From: Sarcocystis neurona
Lineage: Eukaryota > Apicomplexa > Conoidasida > Eucoccidiorida > Sarcocystidae
Direction: 5' to 3'
NCBI GenBank assembly: GCA_000727475.1
Contig: KL647319.1
Span: forward strand, 1-64,000
DNA: 64,000 nucleotides
Within the stretch, counting starts at the first letter, position 1, and the number at the start of each line of letters is the position of its first letter. A program made the position numbers and the translations under genes. The notes under the pieces are model-generated. The model searched no databases. It was not told the origin of the DNA and saw nothing but the letters and a program-made list of their open reading frames with translations. Of this stretch, positions 1-12,392 are shown piece by piece.

Positions 1-1178
1 GCCATCCCTGCCCCACCTGCCTCAGCGCTCACTGCTGCCGAGCTCTTCGCCCCCAATTCTTCCTTCCCACGCCTCTCATCAATCTTCCCCTCCGCACCAC
101 CATTCTGCAAATCTCCTTCGCCTCCTCCACCGCTTCTGCCATCCTCAAGCAACACACTCGTCTTCGTCGGTACTGTCTTCCCAATATGTCCGGGCACCGA
201 TTTCTTCATCAACGCCTCCTTCTCCATCTCCTCCCGCATATCTCCCGACCTCGCGTCCTCTGTCTCCTCTGCACCCACCGCTCTCACGTCACTGGCTCTG
301 CCACCTGCCGCCGCCTCCGCCTTCTTCAACACCGCTCCCTTCATCCCACCCACACTCACCTTCCCTTCCGGCCCCACCGCAACTCCCATTCTCTTCCCTG
401 TGGGTTCCGCCTTCTCTGACTCGCCTCCTCCAGACTTCGCGGCGATCTCGCCCCCCTCTGCAACCCTCATCCCATCTCCCAAATCCCCCCCGTCCTTCTC
501 GCCTCCTCCCTCCTGCCACCTCTCCCGTCCCTCCTCGGCCTTCGCCAGCACGGTCTTCGGCTTCGCCACGACGCCTTTCGGCTTCGCCTTCGCACTACTC
601 ACTACAGAGGGAGGTTTCTTCGGCGATCCCGCTAACCCCACAGGCTTCGCGTCCCCACCTTCTTCATCTCCCGGTGCTGGCGATATCTTCGCCTTCTCTA
701 CCGTTGTCGCCGGGGTGTCTCCTAGTTCTCTGTCTTGAGTGTCTGCTGCGCTGTTACGCTGCAGTAGGTGACTATATGCAGCGCTTGCTGCTTGAGCCGA
801 TGGTTCTGCACGCTGTTCCCGGATCTTGGGTGTCTCCGCATTCTCTCTCCTCTGTTCAGTCGACGAAATTGTCACGGTGTGAGCTGGAGATGGTCCTGCT
901 GTGCGCTCGAGTTGAGGTTCATGTTCTACGCGGGTTGATGGTCTGGAGACCTTGAGTGAAAAAGTAGACTTTATCCGTATGCGCATCGTTTGTGTGGTCG
1001 GGGCCTTCAGAGAAAGCAGTCTCCTGATTTTCTGCTGTCTTTCTGCGAAATTCGCAATGGCAAAAATGGTTAGTAATTGCGGGGCTTCCTCATATTCACT
1101 ATGTTCGAATACTTTCGGCCAGACCGTTTCGCAACGTCTCTCACGCTTCAGATACCATTGTCGCTGATGGCCGTGCAT
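1..1178 (-). CDS. Partial gene, Lys/Glu/Gly/Ala-rich protein, function unknown (runs off left edge)
   Basis: Reading the minus strand from 1178 leftwards gives one frame without a stop to the window edge, about 390 codons; it stays open upstream to an in-frame TGA at 1363-1361. The proposed start is the ATG at 1178-1176; a TTGTCACAG acceptor-like site near 1335 means the true start could lie in an earlier exon. The first 120 residues are mixed and charged, with segments such as WPKVFEHSEYEEAPQLL and AIANFAERQQKIRRL. After about residue 150 the protein becomes low-complexity, rich in Gly, Glu, Lys and Ala, with repeated AKPK motifs. No domain or membrane segment was recognised. The C-terminus lies outside the window. 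An open frame of this length in sequence of mixed base composition is unlikely by chance. The family is unknown. Confidence 0.7.
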   Translation of the reverse strand, partial: MHGHQRQWYLKRERRCETVWPKVFEHSEYEEAPQLLTIFAIANFAERQQKIRRLLSLKAPTTQTMRIRIKSTFSLKVSRPSTRVEHEPQLERTAGPSPAHTVTISSTEQRRENAETPKIREQRAEPSAQAASAAYSHLLQRNSAADTQDRELGDTPATTVEKAKISPAPGDEEGGDAKPVGLAGSPKKPPSVVSSAKAKPKGVVAKPKTVLAKAEEGRERWQEGGGEKDGGDLGDGMRVAEGGEIAAKSGGGESEKAEPTGKRMGVAVGPEGKVSVGGMKGAVLKKAEAAAGGRASDVRAVGAEETEDARSGDMREEMEKEALMKKSVPGHIGKTVPTKTSVLLEDGRSGGGGEGDLQNGGAEGKIDERRGKEELGAKSSAAVSAEAGGAGM

Positions 1179-1360
1179 CTCCAATGAATTCCGTTCGACC
1201 GGCGATATCAGAGTTTCTGCGCGGATGAAGCGCTGTGCGGACGCTCGACAGTCTCTCAGGCCAAGTGCGTCAGACGCAGCACGTCTTTTGCGAAATTTCG
1301 CGCCTCGCGCACTGAGATACGCCGAGCGATTCTCTCCTGTGACAACACCGCGGTTTCTCT

Positions 1361-4300
1361 TCAAGTAGGGCTTCGTGGGTGAAACCTCCCCTCTCCCAGT
1401 TACGGGAGGAAAGCTGAAGTCCCTCGTCTAAAAACAAACAAGAGCACTCAATTCACGCCGACATGAGGAAAGCACTTTCAAAGGTAAGGCAGTCGAAAGC
1501 ACTCTCTCACAGCAGATGGATGTCCACGGTTCCAGTGTAGGCCGCCAGGGCTCGACATCTATCCCTTTTCTTAAAACTATAAATCGAATGCCGAGGCAGT
1601 CGCTGACGAAAGCGGTTTATGGCTATAAGGTTTTACGAGGCATTAACGAGTTCCTGTTCCAGGGCACCGCATACGCGTTGCAGATTCACTGTACTGTGGC
1701 CACCCGGAAAATGTACAAATTTACGAAATTGAGAAAACACGCAGCACCGGTACTACGTATCCTTGAGTACGTTTATAACCTCATCTCACTTGAGACCGGC
1801 TTCAACAACCGAGCGGCGACCTGATTCTTGAAGTGTCGTTATTATTTGTTACCCAAAGCTGTTATTTCGGCGCTCACGTCGCGTTACTACGTGAAGCCAT
1901 TCTGCAGACCGTGAACCTCTACGGCAGCGCTTGACTGTTTCAAAGAAATGAAAGGACGGCATTTCATCGTCGACGACGTGGCTACAGACTGCACCGAACT
2001 AATACATCTCTTACAGGCATGTTGAGACAATTTCACGACATCGCACACAGGCACGCAGGAGCAAACTGAGGTTTGGAACAGTCGACTGAATTGCCTGGCT
2101 GAGGTTAAATCCCTGGGTAGGAACTCCCCTGTAGCCATCTTCCACACGCGCAGCGTATACCTCGATGTGTACGGAAGCGAACTGTAAGCGAACTAGAACG
2201 GTTCCCCTACGACCACATGGTACAGCTAAAAGTTTTGCCTTTTCATGAGTCCTTGTTTGAGGCTAAACGAAGGACGTCTCAATTACAAAAACACAAAGCG
2301 GCTTCGAAGCTGAGCGGTGCAGCGGGGGCTGCTGCTGTGTGGCTTTGTAGGTTGAAAGACATCTTCTATGTCCTGCGGGGTAATCCTCACAGCTATACGC
2401 ATGCGATGGTCAGCTTAGCGCACTGCGCAGTTTTGGAACGACAGCGGGGTGGACCTGCTCGCGGCCACGTGCCTCTGCCTTTAGAGTTGCAATTCGCGTC
2501 GCCCGCCCTTTATACAGGACTCAGATGTTTCCTTTCGCAAGTACCTTTCTGCAGAAGATTTTCTGCCGGCCGAGCCGGGTAGTTCTCACGATCCTCACCT
2601 CTATGGGGGCTTGTTGTTTTCGTAGAGCTCTCCGACTCAACAGCGCAGCGGCCACATCACTTTCCATGTTGCATGTGTCGTCCCCTACCCCTCCTCGCCT
2701 TGTTCTGTTTCCGACCAGCATGGTGGGTCTTCCGTCTTCAGCCGGAGGAAGCGTTGGCCCCGTCAAAAGAAGGCTCTTATTCAAACAGCGTGCCCCGGTT
2801 ACTCTGCCTGCGACGGTTGCCCTACGCCGCGGGCTGCCTCCACTCCCCCTGGCACGCATTGTCGAGTAACAGGTTCGTCACCGATTTGCATCAACAAAGC
2901 AAAGCATGCAACATGAACCTGGGTGGGTAAAGTCTTCTACGAATAAAGAGCTGAAAGTTTGGTGCGCCGGTTCGCACACAGATAACGTGGCGAAGACAGA
3001 CACGAAGCAAATGACGGAAAGAGGCAACTCTGTGGTCCGCGGTCGCAGCGCAGAGAGTGGGCGCACACTTCTCAAAATCACGCTGGGTGGGAGCACTGCG
3101 TAGTCCACCACCGCGTTCGGTAGCCACGCATGGACGGCCTGGTGACTTTTACGTACACGGTGCTAGATTATCGAATGAGCTACTAACAAAAAGTCTCCAC
3201 TGGTGAACTGCGCGTCTAGCCATCCGCCCTTCACAACAACAGTACAGAATAGCTTTCGACAGATCACAGCCTAGTGAAGGAATTCATGACAGAACGGGGA
3301 AGCGCTGACGCTGGAAGTCCGAGCCAACCGACCACCATGGCAGATCACCTCGTGTATTGTGATAGCGTCGCACGTGCGATAGCGCGGTGGCGCCAACTCG
3401 CCAACAGAGCCACCTCGCGTTCCGAGGGTGGACATGGGGACTCCGGACTGTGACATAAGACCAACAGGTGTTCACATCAACTTTATGTGCAACACTCCTG
3501 ACTGGCTGCCTCACGTGGGGCTACATACTGCAGACTGGTGCAGACGTATTTTGTCGCTCCGCGCAACAAACAGGACGTCCATGCTGAATATATATGCATA
3601 TATATACATATATATAGATAGATATATTTTTTACATTTAGCGGAAAATGTTTTCAAGAGTGGTACACTTCGTCCAAAGATTTAGTTCTCTTTGCTCTGAG
3701 CAAGCGTTTTCATCAGTTTGGCAGGCGGAGACGTGCAGGTTGTCGCTTACTCTGTGGCGCTTTCGGTGTCGCTACTGCATCGCCAGAGCAGCCCCATCGA
3801 AAAGCCAGGTGCACACGGCACTTATCGGTACATAAGAGGATGCGAGCTCTCCATCCTGAAAAGGGCACGGGCGTCACGTGGACACAAATATCAGTTAGCT
3901 GTCCGGCCGCATACACAGTTGCCAACACCTCGTCAAAGTGTATGGCACGCGGCGGTACCCGCTGTTCGATCCAGGCTTGCCCGGCTTGGTGAGCTGCCGA
4001 GGAGCTGCAGCCTCCGCATGCCCCGATGTTGTCGCTAGCGTTAGCTGCCCGTGCGTTGCCCGTGTGCAGCAACAGGGCGCAGCCTAGACGATCACTCGTA
4101 TTTCCTTACAATATGGGTTGCTCACTCTAAGAGTTGCCACTGGCATGAAATGTTAGAGGGTGCCGCGTACGCAGTTTTTCTTCGTTTTGTAGTTACACAC
4201 TATGTCGCATACATTGTTGCGCGTCAGTCAGTGTGACACTTACGTCAGGATGTTGACATACATGTGGTCGGTGGCAATTAGACATACCTGAGGGCTCCCA

Positions 4301-7300
4301 CAGTACGGTAAACTCGTATACAGGTGTAAATTCTTTAGCTCATGGGATCTGTGGAAACACAGTCCCTTCTCTGTGGCACAAACTGTGGATGGATTACCGC
4401 CGTATTACGTCAATCACTCAAGAACGACGGAGACTATGGGCGCCCTGAACGCTCTAGGCATTGCCACTGCACCGTGGCAAACTGCACTCTCGATAACAAA
4501 GGCTACTACGAGAGGCATCGTCCACACGTACTTTTGCAGCGTGAACAGGACGAGATGAATCATTACGTAAAAGGTTGTTGGTTCGACTTGTGCACTACGT
4601 ATCGACTTACGCAAGGCCGTCTAAGAAAGCGTGCTGCGACGTTAATCTTCCACGCTATACGTGGACATGTCGCCGGCCGTCACGCAACGGCGTCCTGAAT
4701 TACTGTAGAGGTGGAATGTCAAATCCTGTCCTGCGCTGCATCCTAAAACCGGCACCAAACAATGCTTCCGGCAAGTAATTTGGGCCAGGGGGGCGCTCAC
4801 GCGGTTATCAAATCGCGCGGGAGCAGAGGTGCCAAGTAGGTGAGGTACGTAACGCCGTCCGAGGGATTTCAACTGCGGTAGGTAGCACTGCAGCAGAAAG
4901 AGCATCACCTCAAGTGGTGTGCGTCCCCCCTTTGATTTGGGTTGGGCCTCCCATCCACAGGCATTCACGGTATCTGCTCGTACAGAAAAGCACTCAGATC
5001 GGTATCTCGTACTAATATGAATTCGTAAAAAACCTTGAACGTCATGGAGTGCTAGCCTGCGCGGTCAGCAGACCTGGGGCACCACACAAAAACCGCCGAA
5101 GAAAGAATGTCGTCGCGGCATCTCGGAGGCAATGCCCTCGAAAGAATCAGGCTCGGCTTTGGCCAATATATCCAGGAATGTCGGTGAGCGTCTTCTATGG
5201 AGAAGTGTGTACTAGCTCCAAAGTGTTGGCCATATTTGCAGTTGGGAAAGTTTGTAAATGGCGGCAGGCCTCGGGGAGCGCAACTGCTTTGTCGACTTTA
5301 GTGCCACGCGCTCACAATACTCGAGAGTGGTTAAAATTTCCGTTAAAGCCGTCACCAAACTACTAGATACTTTGAACGTTATCCGTTGTCCTCGGCTCAC
5401 GCGCAGCGCACCCGCGGATGCGTTCGCTCCAGCACTTCAGTAGCACTGCCCTCTGCACGCCCCAAGGTCGTAGACAACCGCGCTACAACTACTGTCAGTC
5501 CGACTATGCAGTGTAAGATACCCATTCGAATGCAACTAGAAAATCGAGCGCGATCCGTCACAACTCTTCTGGGGTTACGTGGAGGTTAGGTGGACCGCTG
5601 CGTGGTAACGCTTCGTGGTTAAATTGGCCCTGGTCTACTCGCTCCAAGTCCGGCGGTGTACTCAGTGACACTGCCATCCGCCGATGGTAAACAAATCACC
5701 GCAACGCCGTAGCTGACGAGGCTGGGTGCCGGACGCGCTGCTGAAGCTTGACAGGCTGGGATCGGACGACATTGGCTGCCTCTTTAGTTCGCTTGCAGAA
5801 TGTCGGCATCGTGCATCGTTTCTCACGTAGTTGCGCAGAGGTAATCATAGACAAACAAAGGTCGACTTCAACACACTCACCATGCAGACTTACTTGGCGT
5901 GACAGGTTGAAGTGCCGAGGGAATAAGGGTTACTGACGGGCTGACTTCGAAAGTGCGTAGAAATCCATTTCACAAATTTGCGACGGATGCCTAAGAAGGG
6001 CTACGCTTATTGAACATAGCTGGTAGTGTTGCTGTGTGGGTGGACGGGCGCACTGAACTTCGAGATTAAGCTTAAGACAAACTCTGCAGTTTTCCCCCAA
6101 AGCGGAAGCACGACTGCTGGCACTGCGGTTTCAAAGATGTGAAGTTACCAAATTATGAGGAAATGTACTGACAACGAACTTTTAGAAATGCGTTACATGC
6201 GTGCTGTCGCCCTCGTGAATGACGCAAGCGGGTCCACAGCAACAACAGGAGCCGTCCAAGGCTACGAGCGGCGGCGTATGATGCGCCTGAATTGTCTGAT
6301 CCTCTATAGACGAAATCAAGCAACGGAGTCCTAAGACAATCCTGGTGTGCTGCTTGGGGCTGCTGAACAACCATGTGACATACAAAGTTATGCCTGGAGA
6401 TAGCGGTGCACTAAGTGAACAGGGTGTGCCCTTACACTAGGAAACTCTTTGGACAAATGAGGGAGGGCCGGACCGTCAGTTGACAACACAGGTCGTAGCT
6501 ACGTCGTGACCTAGTGAAGTGCTCAAAAATTCACGTGGAGGAAGACGCGCCCTCCTAGCTTGTCGGCAGTGACGTGCCCCCTAATTCTTAGGATTTTCTC
6601 TGGCAGTGTTATTTGGAAGGCGTCAACGGCACTGCACGTCACCAGTCTCGGGTTGATGTTCAGTTGACCTGCAACACCTCACTCTCAATCGTCCCTCGCA
6701 GAACGCAGGCGTGAGACGTCCAGCAGGCACACCTTGATACGCTTTTTGGAACCCACAATGGTCTTCTGCCACGTTGACGTCCGTTACACATTTACATGCC
6801 GTCGAGCCCACGTATAAGTCCTCAAAGGGGACTACACGCTTACCATACACAAAATCCCTTAACAAGGCGAAATGACAAGACAGACTACCACTTGTCTCAA
6901 AGGAGTTGTACCATCGAAAGCACGCGCTTATATACAGAAGCTGAATCTGGTCTCCGAAAAACAATGCGATACTCACCTCCAAAAAACAATGCGATACTCA
7001 CCTCCCCCCCTAGCGGTCACCGTCACATTCGCTGTGAGAAAAGACCGCTGGCAGGCGAATTGGCGGAAGGATTTTTACGGTTTGTCCGATAACAAGTGAG
7101 ACATCAGAGAATGTCTCCACGGTATGCCGGCGGCGTATATTCTGCATTTCCTCGCCACGCCTTCTTGTGTTAGACCGGTGTACGCCGGCATACACGGGGT
7201 AGAAATGTACCACCTCAAGTTGGACAGAGGCTGGACCGTTCGACCCGTTGATTCAGAGTGTCTTCCAGCGTGCGCGTAGACGCGTAGTCCCCCCGCATCT

Positions 7301-7840
7301 CCCCCACGATCTCGACTGTGATTCCTTCCGACCCACGAAACTTGGAGAACTGACTTTGCCCGCGACGCACCGTTTCGCCTCAGAGTGAGACAACTCATCA
7401 CGGCAGTGTTATATGTAAGCTTCGTACCAGTTTATGTGCCAGCACATGATGCAAGCGCCATCCAAAAGTGGAGGAAACACGCAAATGCTCAACAGCTCGC
7501 CGCAACTTTTTTAGCGGACGCGTGGCTTCCTCGTACCAAGAAATTCACTCCTGCATCGAAAAGATCCTCACCACGGTAAAAGTCGTTTTGATCCAACCCC
7601 GACAACTGGTTTCGTGGTTGTTCGTTCAGCTTGCTCTTTCCTTCAGCGTAGCCAGCACGTGACGGCCTCCACGGGAGACGATCATTCAACGCAGTACTCT
7701 TAAGCCCTTTGGGTCCCTTCCCAGTGGGACTGTTCTGAAACGAGGCACCTGAAGTTCGACCTAGTCGCCGGGAGGGCAAGTAAGTACTTTGAGCAGACCG
7801 CTCTCCTAACGCGGTAAAGCAGGTGCCTGTCACAAACAAA
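1361..7840. other. Intergenic stretch with no supported gene
   Basis: All frames are broken every 20 to 120 codons and no run of in-phase exons with good splice sites was found. A short TA/CA microsatellite lies at 3586-3630 and a 25-bp tandem duplication at 6957-7008. Exons without their own ATG could be missed here. Confidence 0.5.
6957..7008. repeat. Two-copy 25-bp tandem duplication
   Basis: The unit AAAAACAATGCGATACTCAC plus CTCC occurs twice head to tail, almost identical, so the duplication is recent. It lies in non-coding sequence. Confidence 0.8.
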
Positions 7841-9808
7841 TTACTTCCCCAGATCACTGAGAAAGTCCTTTTGTTTCGCTCTGGTGAGACTAAATTTTCG
7901 CAAGTTGAATTCTTCAAACTCCGGAAACTGGCTCTCCGCAAACGAGAGTCGCTTTTGAAAAAGGCTCAACGCGTGATACTGGTACAACGTGGTCAACTGC
8001 GCAAGCCAAACACTTACATCGTCTCGAGCGCCCTCACTGAAGCAAGACAAACTGGACCAGTTCCCCCATCCTGCCGAAAAAATCCCTGCCGTCCCGTGTT
8101 CTTTTTCGATCGGCCGTTTCTTCTGATTCATACGCGCTCTTTTCAAAAGTAGCGCCTCTTCAATTCTCCATGGTTCAGGATCTCCACCAGCGAGCTCCAT
8201 CAACTTAATGGGTCCGCAGCCGCGTGCTTCAAAAACCTTTGTGAAATGTATTCCATCAGTTTTGTAATGCGAGCCTGGAGGTTTAGACATCTCTACAACA
8301 CGAGACGGGATTTTTGAGGGTGGGTCGTCTTCTACTAGCAATCCTCCCTCGAGTCTCCAAATCTGAAGAGTAGGCAAGTGTCCCGCACCATAATGGATAC
8401 CTTCGTTTACCATAAGAAGCAATGCTCTCTCGTGGTCTCGAAGCTGCTTTCGATTGGCCAGCATACGGTTGTGCTTTTCGATCGCTCGCCTGCCTTGGCC
8501 CACCACCAAACTATTATATACCCTGACGCCGGTTATCGGCAGCCAACACGGGATCATCCTCGCCAGGAGAAAGCTGAGTCCCTCGCTCTTCCCCATACCT
8601 TCGTTCTGTCTTGCAATCCGCTTACTCAGGGCCGTCCACTCCGTGTCACTTGACCCCTCAGCTCCAGTACCTGCAACCGATACGAACTGCCTCCTTACTT
8701 TTTTGGCCTCTGCGGAAACACAGTGCGCTTTCGCAAATCTCTCATCCGCAGCCTCGTAGTTGTCTTTCTGCAAGCAACTTACTGAGTACTCCTGACGTCC
8801 TGTCGCTGCTGGAGTGTCTTTGTGTAGCTCTAGAAGAGACGCAAGGTCACTAAGAGCCGCTACCAGCGCCTGGGACAGGGTGTCCCATGACGTAAAGAAC
8901 AAGAGAGCACGGTACTTTTGCATATTCCGCGCCCACCTCACCGCGGACCAGCCTTGGTGCGAACGCGCGAGTTGTCCTATAAAATGTTCTCGCTGACGCT
9001 CAGCAACCGCTGCAGCCTTGACTGCCAGCGCAGCCATACGCATTTGGATGGAGATCACCTGCGAGTGGTGCTGTTGTCTCAGAACTTCTTCTGCAGATAA
9101 CGGCGGTGAGCGCATCGACGCCAAGTCTACGACGTTCACGTACGGGCAGCGCAGCGCCCTCGCTTGAGACTGTTTGCCGTGTAGGTAACTGTTGGCACTT
9201 GATGGACGTTTCCGGTAGCCGCACCGACGCCACGTGCACACCCTGTCAAAATCGTCAGATACAGTGCTGAAGGGTGGAAACTTGCAGATCATTACACATC
9301 TAGAATGTGAATCTGCAGCAACCCGCAAACGCTTAAGCTCCACAGTCCGCGCGACAGTAGTGCTACCCGCGCTCAGAGGTGTTCTCACACCGTCCGCACC
9401 TGAAATAATGTCAGTCTTGGTATATGTTACAGGTGGGGCAGGATTTCTCAGTTGAGCCACCCTTGTTACGAATGATATAGTACCGAGATCCCCAGAAAGG
9501 GTATTTTTTTGTCGTGCACAGACACCGAAATGTTGTGGACCGACATGTCTACACAGCCCCTGCGAGAAAGAACTCTTGTGGCGACCAAGACAACGAAATA
9601 GAGACGCTTGACTTTTCCACTGAGAATAAAGAACCTGTGAAGTGCGCTTCTCCGCAGCATGGTGTTGCGTGCGGACCAGCTTATTCTGTGCGGTGGTGCT
9701 GGGTACTGCGTCCCGACTGCAGAAGTCGATTTCCATCCTTACGCTCCGTGCAGAGGAAATACATAAAAAGTAGCTGGAAATTATGAAGGGCAGCAAAACG
9801 CGTGTCAT
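7841..9808 (-). CDS. Intronless hypothetical secreted protein, 655 aa
   Basis: A single uninterrupted minus-strand frame of 655 codons starts at the ATG 9808-9806 and stops at 7843-7841. A frame this long has a negligible chance of being random in sequence of balanced base composition, and the neighbouring frames are closed. Residues 3 to 20 (LLPFIISSYFLCIS) are hydrophobic and followed by ARS, which looks like a cleavable signal peptide or signal anchor. The middle (about 235-340) is Ala/Gln/Arg-rich and probably helical. A second hydrophobic stretch (LLARMIPCWLPITGVRVY, about 425-445) could be a weak membrane segment. The C-terminal third is charged and mixed. No catalytic motif or homopolymer run is visible, unlike proteins from the right half of the window. 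Function unknown; secretion or organelle targeting is inferred only from the N-terminus. Confidence 0.75.
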   Translation of the reverse strand: MTRVLLPFIISSYFLCISSARSVRMEIDFCSRDAVPSTTAQNKLVRTQHHAAEKRTSQVLYSQWKSQASLFRCLGRHKSSFSQGLCRHVGPQHFGVCARQKNTLSGDLGTISFVTRVAQLRNPAPPVTYTKTDIISGADGVRTPLSAGSTTVARTVELKRLRVAADSHSRCVMICKFPPFSTVSDDFDRVCTWRRCGYRKRPSSANSYLHGKQSQARALRCPYVNVVDLASMRSPPLSAEEVLRQQHHSQVISIQMRMAALAVKAAAVAERQREHFIGQLARSHQGWSAVRWARNMQKYRALLFFTSWDTLSQALVAALSDLASLLELHKDTPAATGRQEYSVSCLQKDNYEAADERFAKAHCVSAEAKKVRRQFVSVAGTGAEGSSDTEWTALSKRIARQNEGMGKSEGLSFLLARMIPCWLPITGVRVYNSLVVGQGRRAIEKHNRMLANRKQLRDHERALLLMVNEGIHYGAGHLPTLQIWRLEGGLLVEDDPPSKIPSRVVEMSKPPGSHYKTDGIHFTKVFEARGCGPIKLMELAGGDPEPWRIEEALLLKRARMNQKKRPIEKEHGTAGIFSAGWGNWSSLSCFSEGARDDVSVWLAQLTTLYQYHALSLFQKRLSFAESQFPEFEEFNLRKFSLTRAKQKDFLSDLGK

Positions 9809-11489
9809 TGATGGGAAATATCGGCAGGTGCATTCTACAAAAGGCGCTCACAGCATGCTCAGTCTGTTCAAAAAAGATTATTCCTGTCGAAGTCGTGAAT
9901 GCCACACAACACGTTGAGCATAGGTAGGCACACAGGCCGCCCATTCTCTAACTACCTGCTGTCGCCACTTTCATATAGAGCAGCAACTAGTACTACAACA
10001 ACTCAAGACGTATCGATGGTCTTCTCCAGTACACTGTATGGGCTGTTGTGACGTAATTGTAATTTCACACGGGGAAGGTCGCTGGAACGGTGACCAGCAC
10101 CATTATAGTAGCACGGCCGCTGAATCCGCTTGCGGACCACTCGATGCTCGGCGGGTGTTTACGTGCGACCACCAGGAACATGCAACTCGAGGCGTGCTCG
10201 CGCCGGCATTCTGACTTTATTACCGTTATTTGTGAGCTTGTGGAAGTTGAAGTTCTGTGCTGGTTTAGCGATTGTTTTCAGGGTTGTCGCGGCGTCCAGC
10301 GAGGGGCAGTACGCGCCGCGTTTCGTAGCGATCGCGTCATCGCCGCCACTTCAAGTCGGTCCCATAGCTAAATTGAAGGCGTTTGCTGGCGGCAACCACA
10401 AAATCACGTAGTCATCACCAAGCACATGCTAGCTAACACGGAAACCGCAACGCCGCACGCAGTATCAGGGGCAAAATCGTGGGCCATGCGCAGATCGTCG
10501 GTACACTAACCCTGTACCTCTCCTGTGTGTTCGTTGTCCGCATGCTTACCGCAACATACTCATGCAGCCAGCCAGCGCCATGCGCACTACGCAGAAACTA
10601 TCCATAGCACCAGACTGTCAGCGAAAAAGGCATTACTCGTTGTTTTACGTTGGACTGCTGTAGGCAAAGTCGAAACGTGTGAAAAAATGGTCGCGTTTGG
10701 GTCTGACGCTGGTGCAGGAGTAAGAACGCATGTACTACCAACAGCTGTATCGCTTCCTTCGGTGTATGCGGAGGAGTCACGGTGTAGAGGGCGCGATTTA
10801 CGCCTGGAAGGTGTGTAGAACAACACGAGCAAACACGTCTTTTACACTCCGCAGGCGACTGCACGTCGCCCACCACAGGAGGGATTGCATCCGGCGTAGG
10901 GACGACTTCAGTTTGGCACCACGCCAGCAAACCTCCCAACAACATAGGAGACCCCGCCGCTGCCCTCTGGCGCCTGCAAGGAATAGCCCAAGATGGAAGA
11001 AACAGTGCAGAATGGTAAAAGGAGAGATGAATTACTCTTGTTGGGACTTCTGATGAGGCTCAAATGCCTTCTAAGGACTGAGAACGGTACTGTGAGCAGC
11101 ATCGCCTACCCCACGAGACCACATGCTTACAAGCTGCACTTTTTCGATATTTCGTGAATGCAACGACCAGTCGGACATTACGTTTGAAGGACAATATCAG
11201 GATAATTGGAAGCCGTCTACGTTGAGTGAGTGGACTCACCCGTTACCCGGTTTACAGTTTAAGCCCGATTGCAATCCCTCGTCTCTACTAACGTGCAACC
11301 ACATTATCTTTCGTGTAACTGAGTCGGTAAAGCGTTTGAAATGGATTAGCTGATCCTAGTTTTCTTCTACCGCAGTCGAACGGTCCGTCGTGTGACCGGC
11401 TGCATAGGTGAACGCAGACCGTGACAGGTGACACATGTCAACGAAAAAAGCGGGAACGGCGGGCGCGCGTACAGAATTCGTCTTTTTTA

Positions 11490-11771
11490 CACATGCCGAA
11501 GATCGGCCCATATATCAAATTTGTTCTTAAAACGGAGGCCGTCTATGTCGCTCTTACATGAGAGCACTAACGCACAAAACCTCAGGAGTAAACAGAAGTG
11601 CACATTCGATTCTGCTCTAAAGCCAGTGTAGGCCATCTTCCCAGATGCCCTTGGGGTGTCGCTTGCTGAGCCCTTCCATTGCTTGCCGGCGGGGGCTTCT
11701 ATCGGGTAAATAATTGGAAGAACCTTTTCTTCGCATCTGACTACGATAGCATGTGGTCGTATTGACGTCAT
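11490..11771 (-). CDS. Candidate exon or small ORF, 94 codons
   Basis: A minus-strand frame starts at ATG 11771-11769. Its first half has coding-like composition (IVVRCEEKVLPIIYPIEAPA, then a Ser/Gly/Lys-rich stretch). The second half looks less convincing, and a GTAAGA donor-like site near 11553 may end the exon early. No partner exon with matching phase was established. It may be a chance ORF. Confidence 0.25.
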
Positions 11772-12392
11772 GAGAGTTTACTCTCTTTGGAAAAAAGACT
11801 GAATTTCAGCTGCTTTGACAAGCAGAACGAGGGAATTATGATACAGCTTACAATGGTAGACATATGACAAAATATAAGCAGCCACAGTCTCTACAACTGG
11901 TCTATCTAGTGCTGACCAGATTGAGCGACTGACAATTCATCGGGTCATCGGCAACAGGTGCATGAATAACACGTGTGAGAGGCAGGTGCTCGTTTGCTAA
12001 ATCTTCTCTTTGCAGTGCGAACAGAAGAACCACAAACAAGACATGCCTTTTTGTATTTGACGCACTCGCTGCATACCTAAGGTGTGTAGCTGGAGTACAT
12101 ATAGCAGTTTTCTAAATACAGTTTTCAGTGACGAATGAGACCTTCTTTTATGGAGTGCCTTCTTGAGTGCTAGGGCGCGGAACGTGGTGCTCGCCACTGA
12201 CTCCTAGAAAGAAGTCGGCGGCTAGATGAACCCATAGGTTGTTTTTACGGCAATCTTGACAGGCACACAGAGAGCCAGCGACAATCTAGGCACACAGGCT
12301 GAGTAGCGCGCTGCCGCACAGCCTGATAGAAAACGCCTCGCAACATCTCTAGCCGGTGAAACGTGACTTACCTGAAGGTACTAAAAGGCAGC

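Noticed and set aside
7489..7941. 150-codon minus-strand frame overlapping the end of the 655-codon gene
   Set aside because: Its start is not an accepted exon boundary, it overlaps a firmer frame, and no frameshift needs to be invoked.
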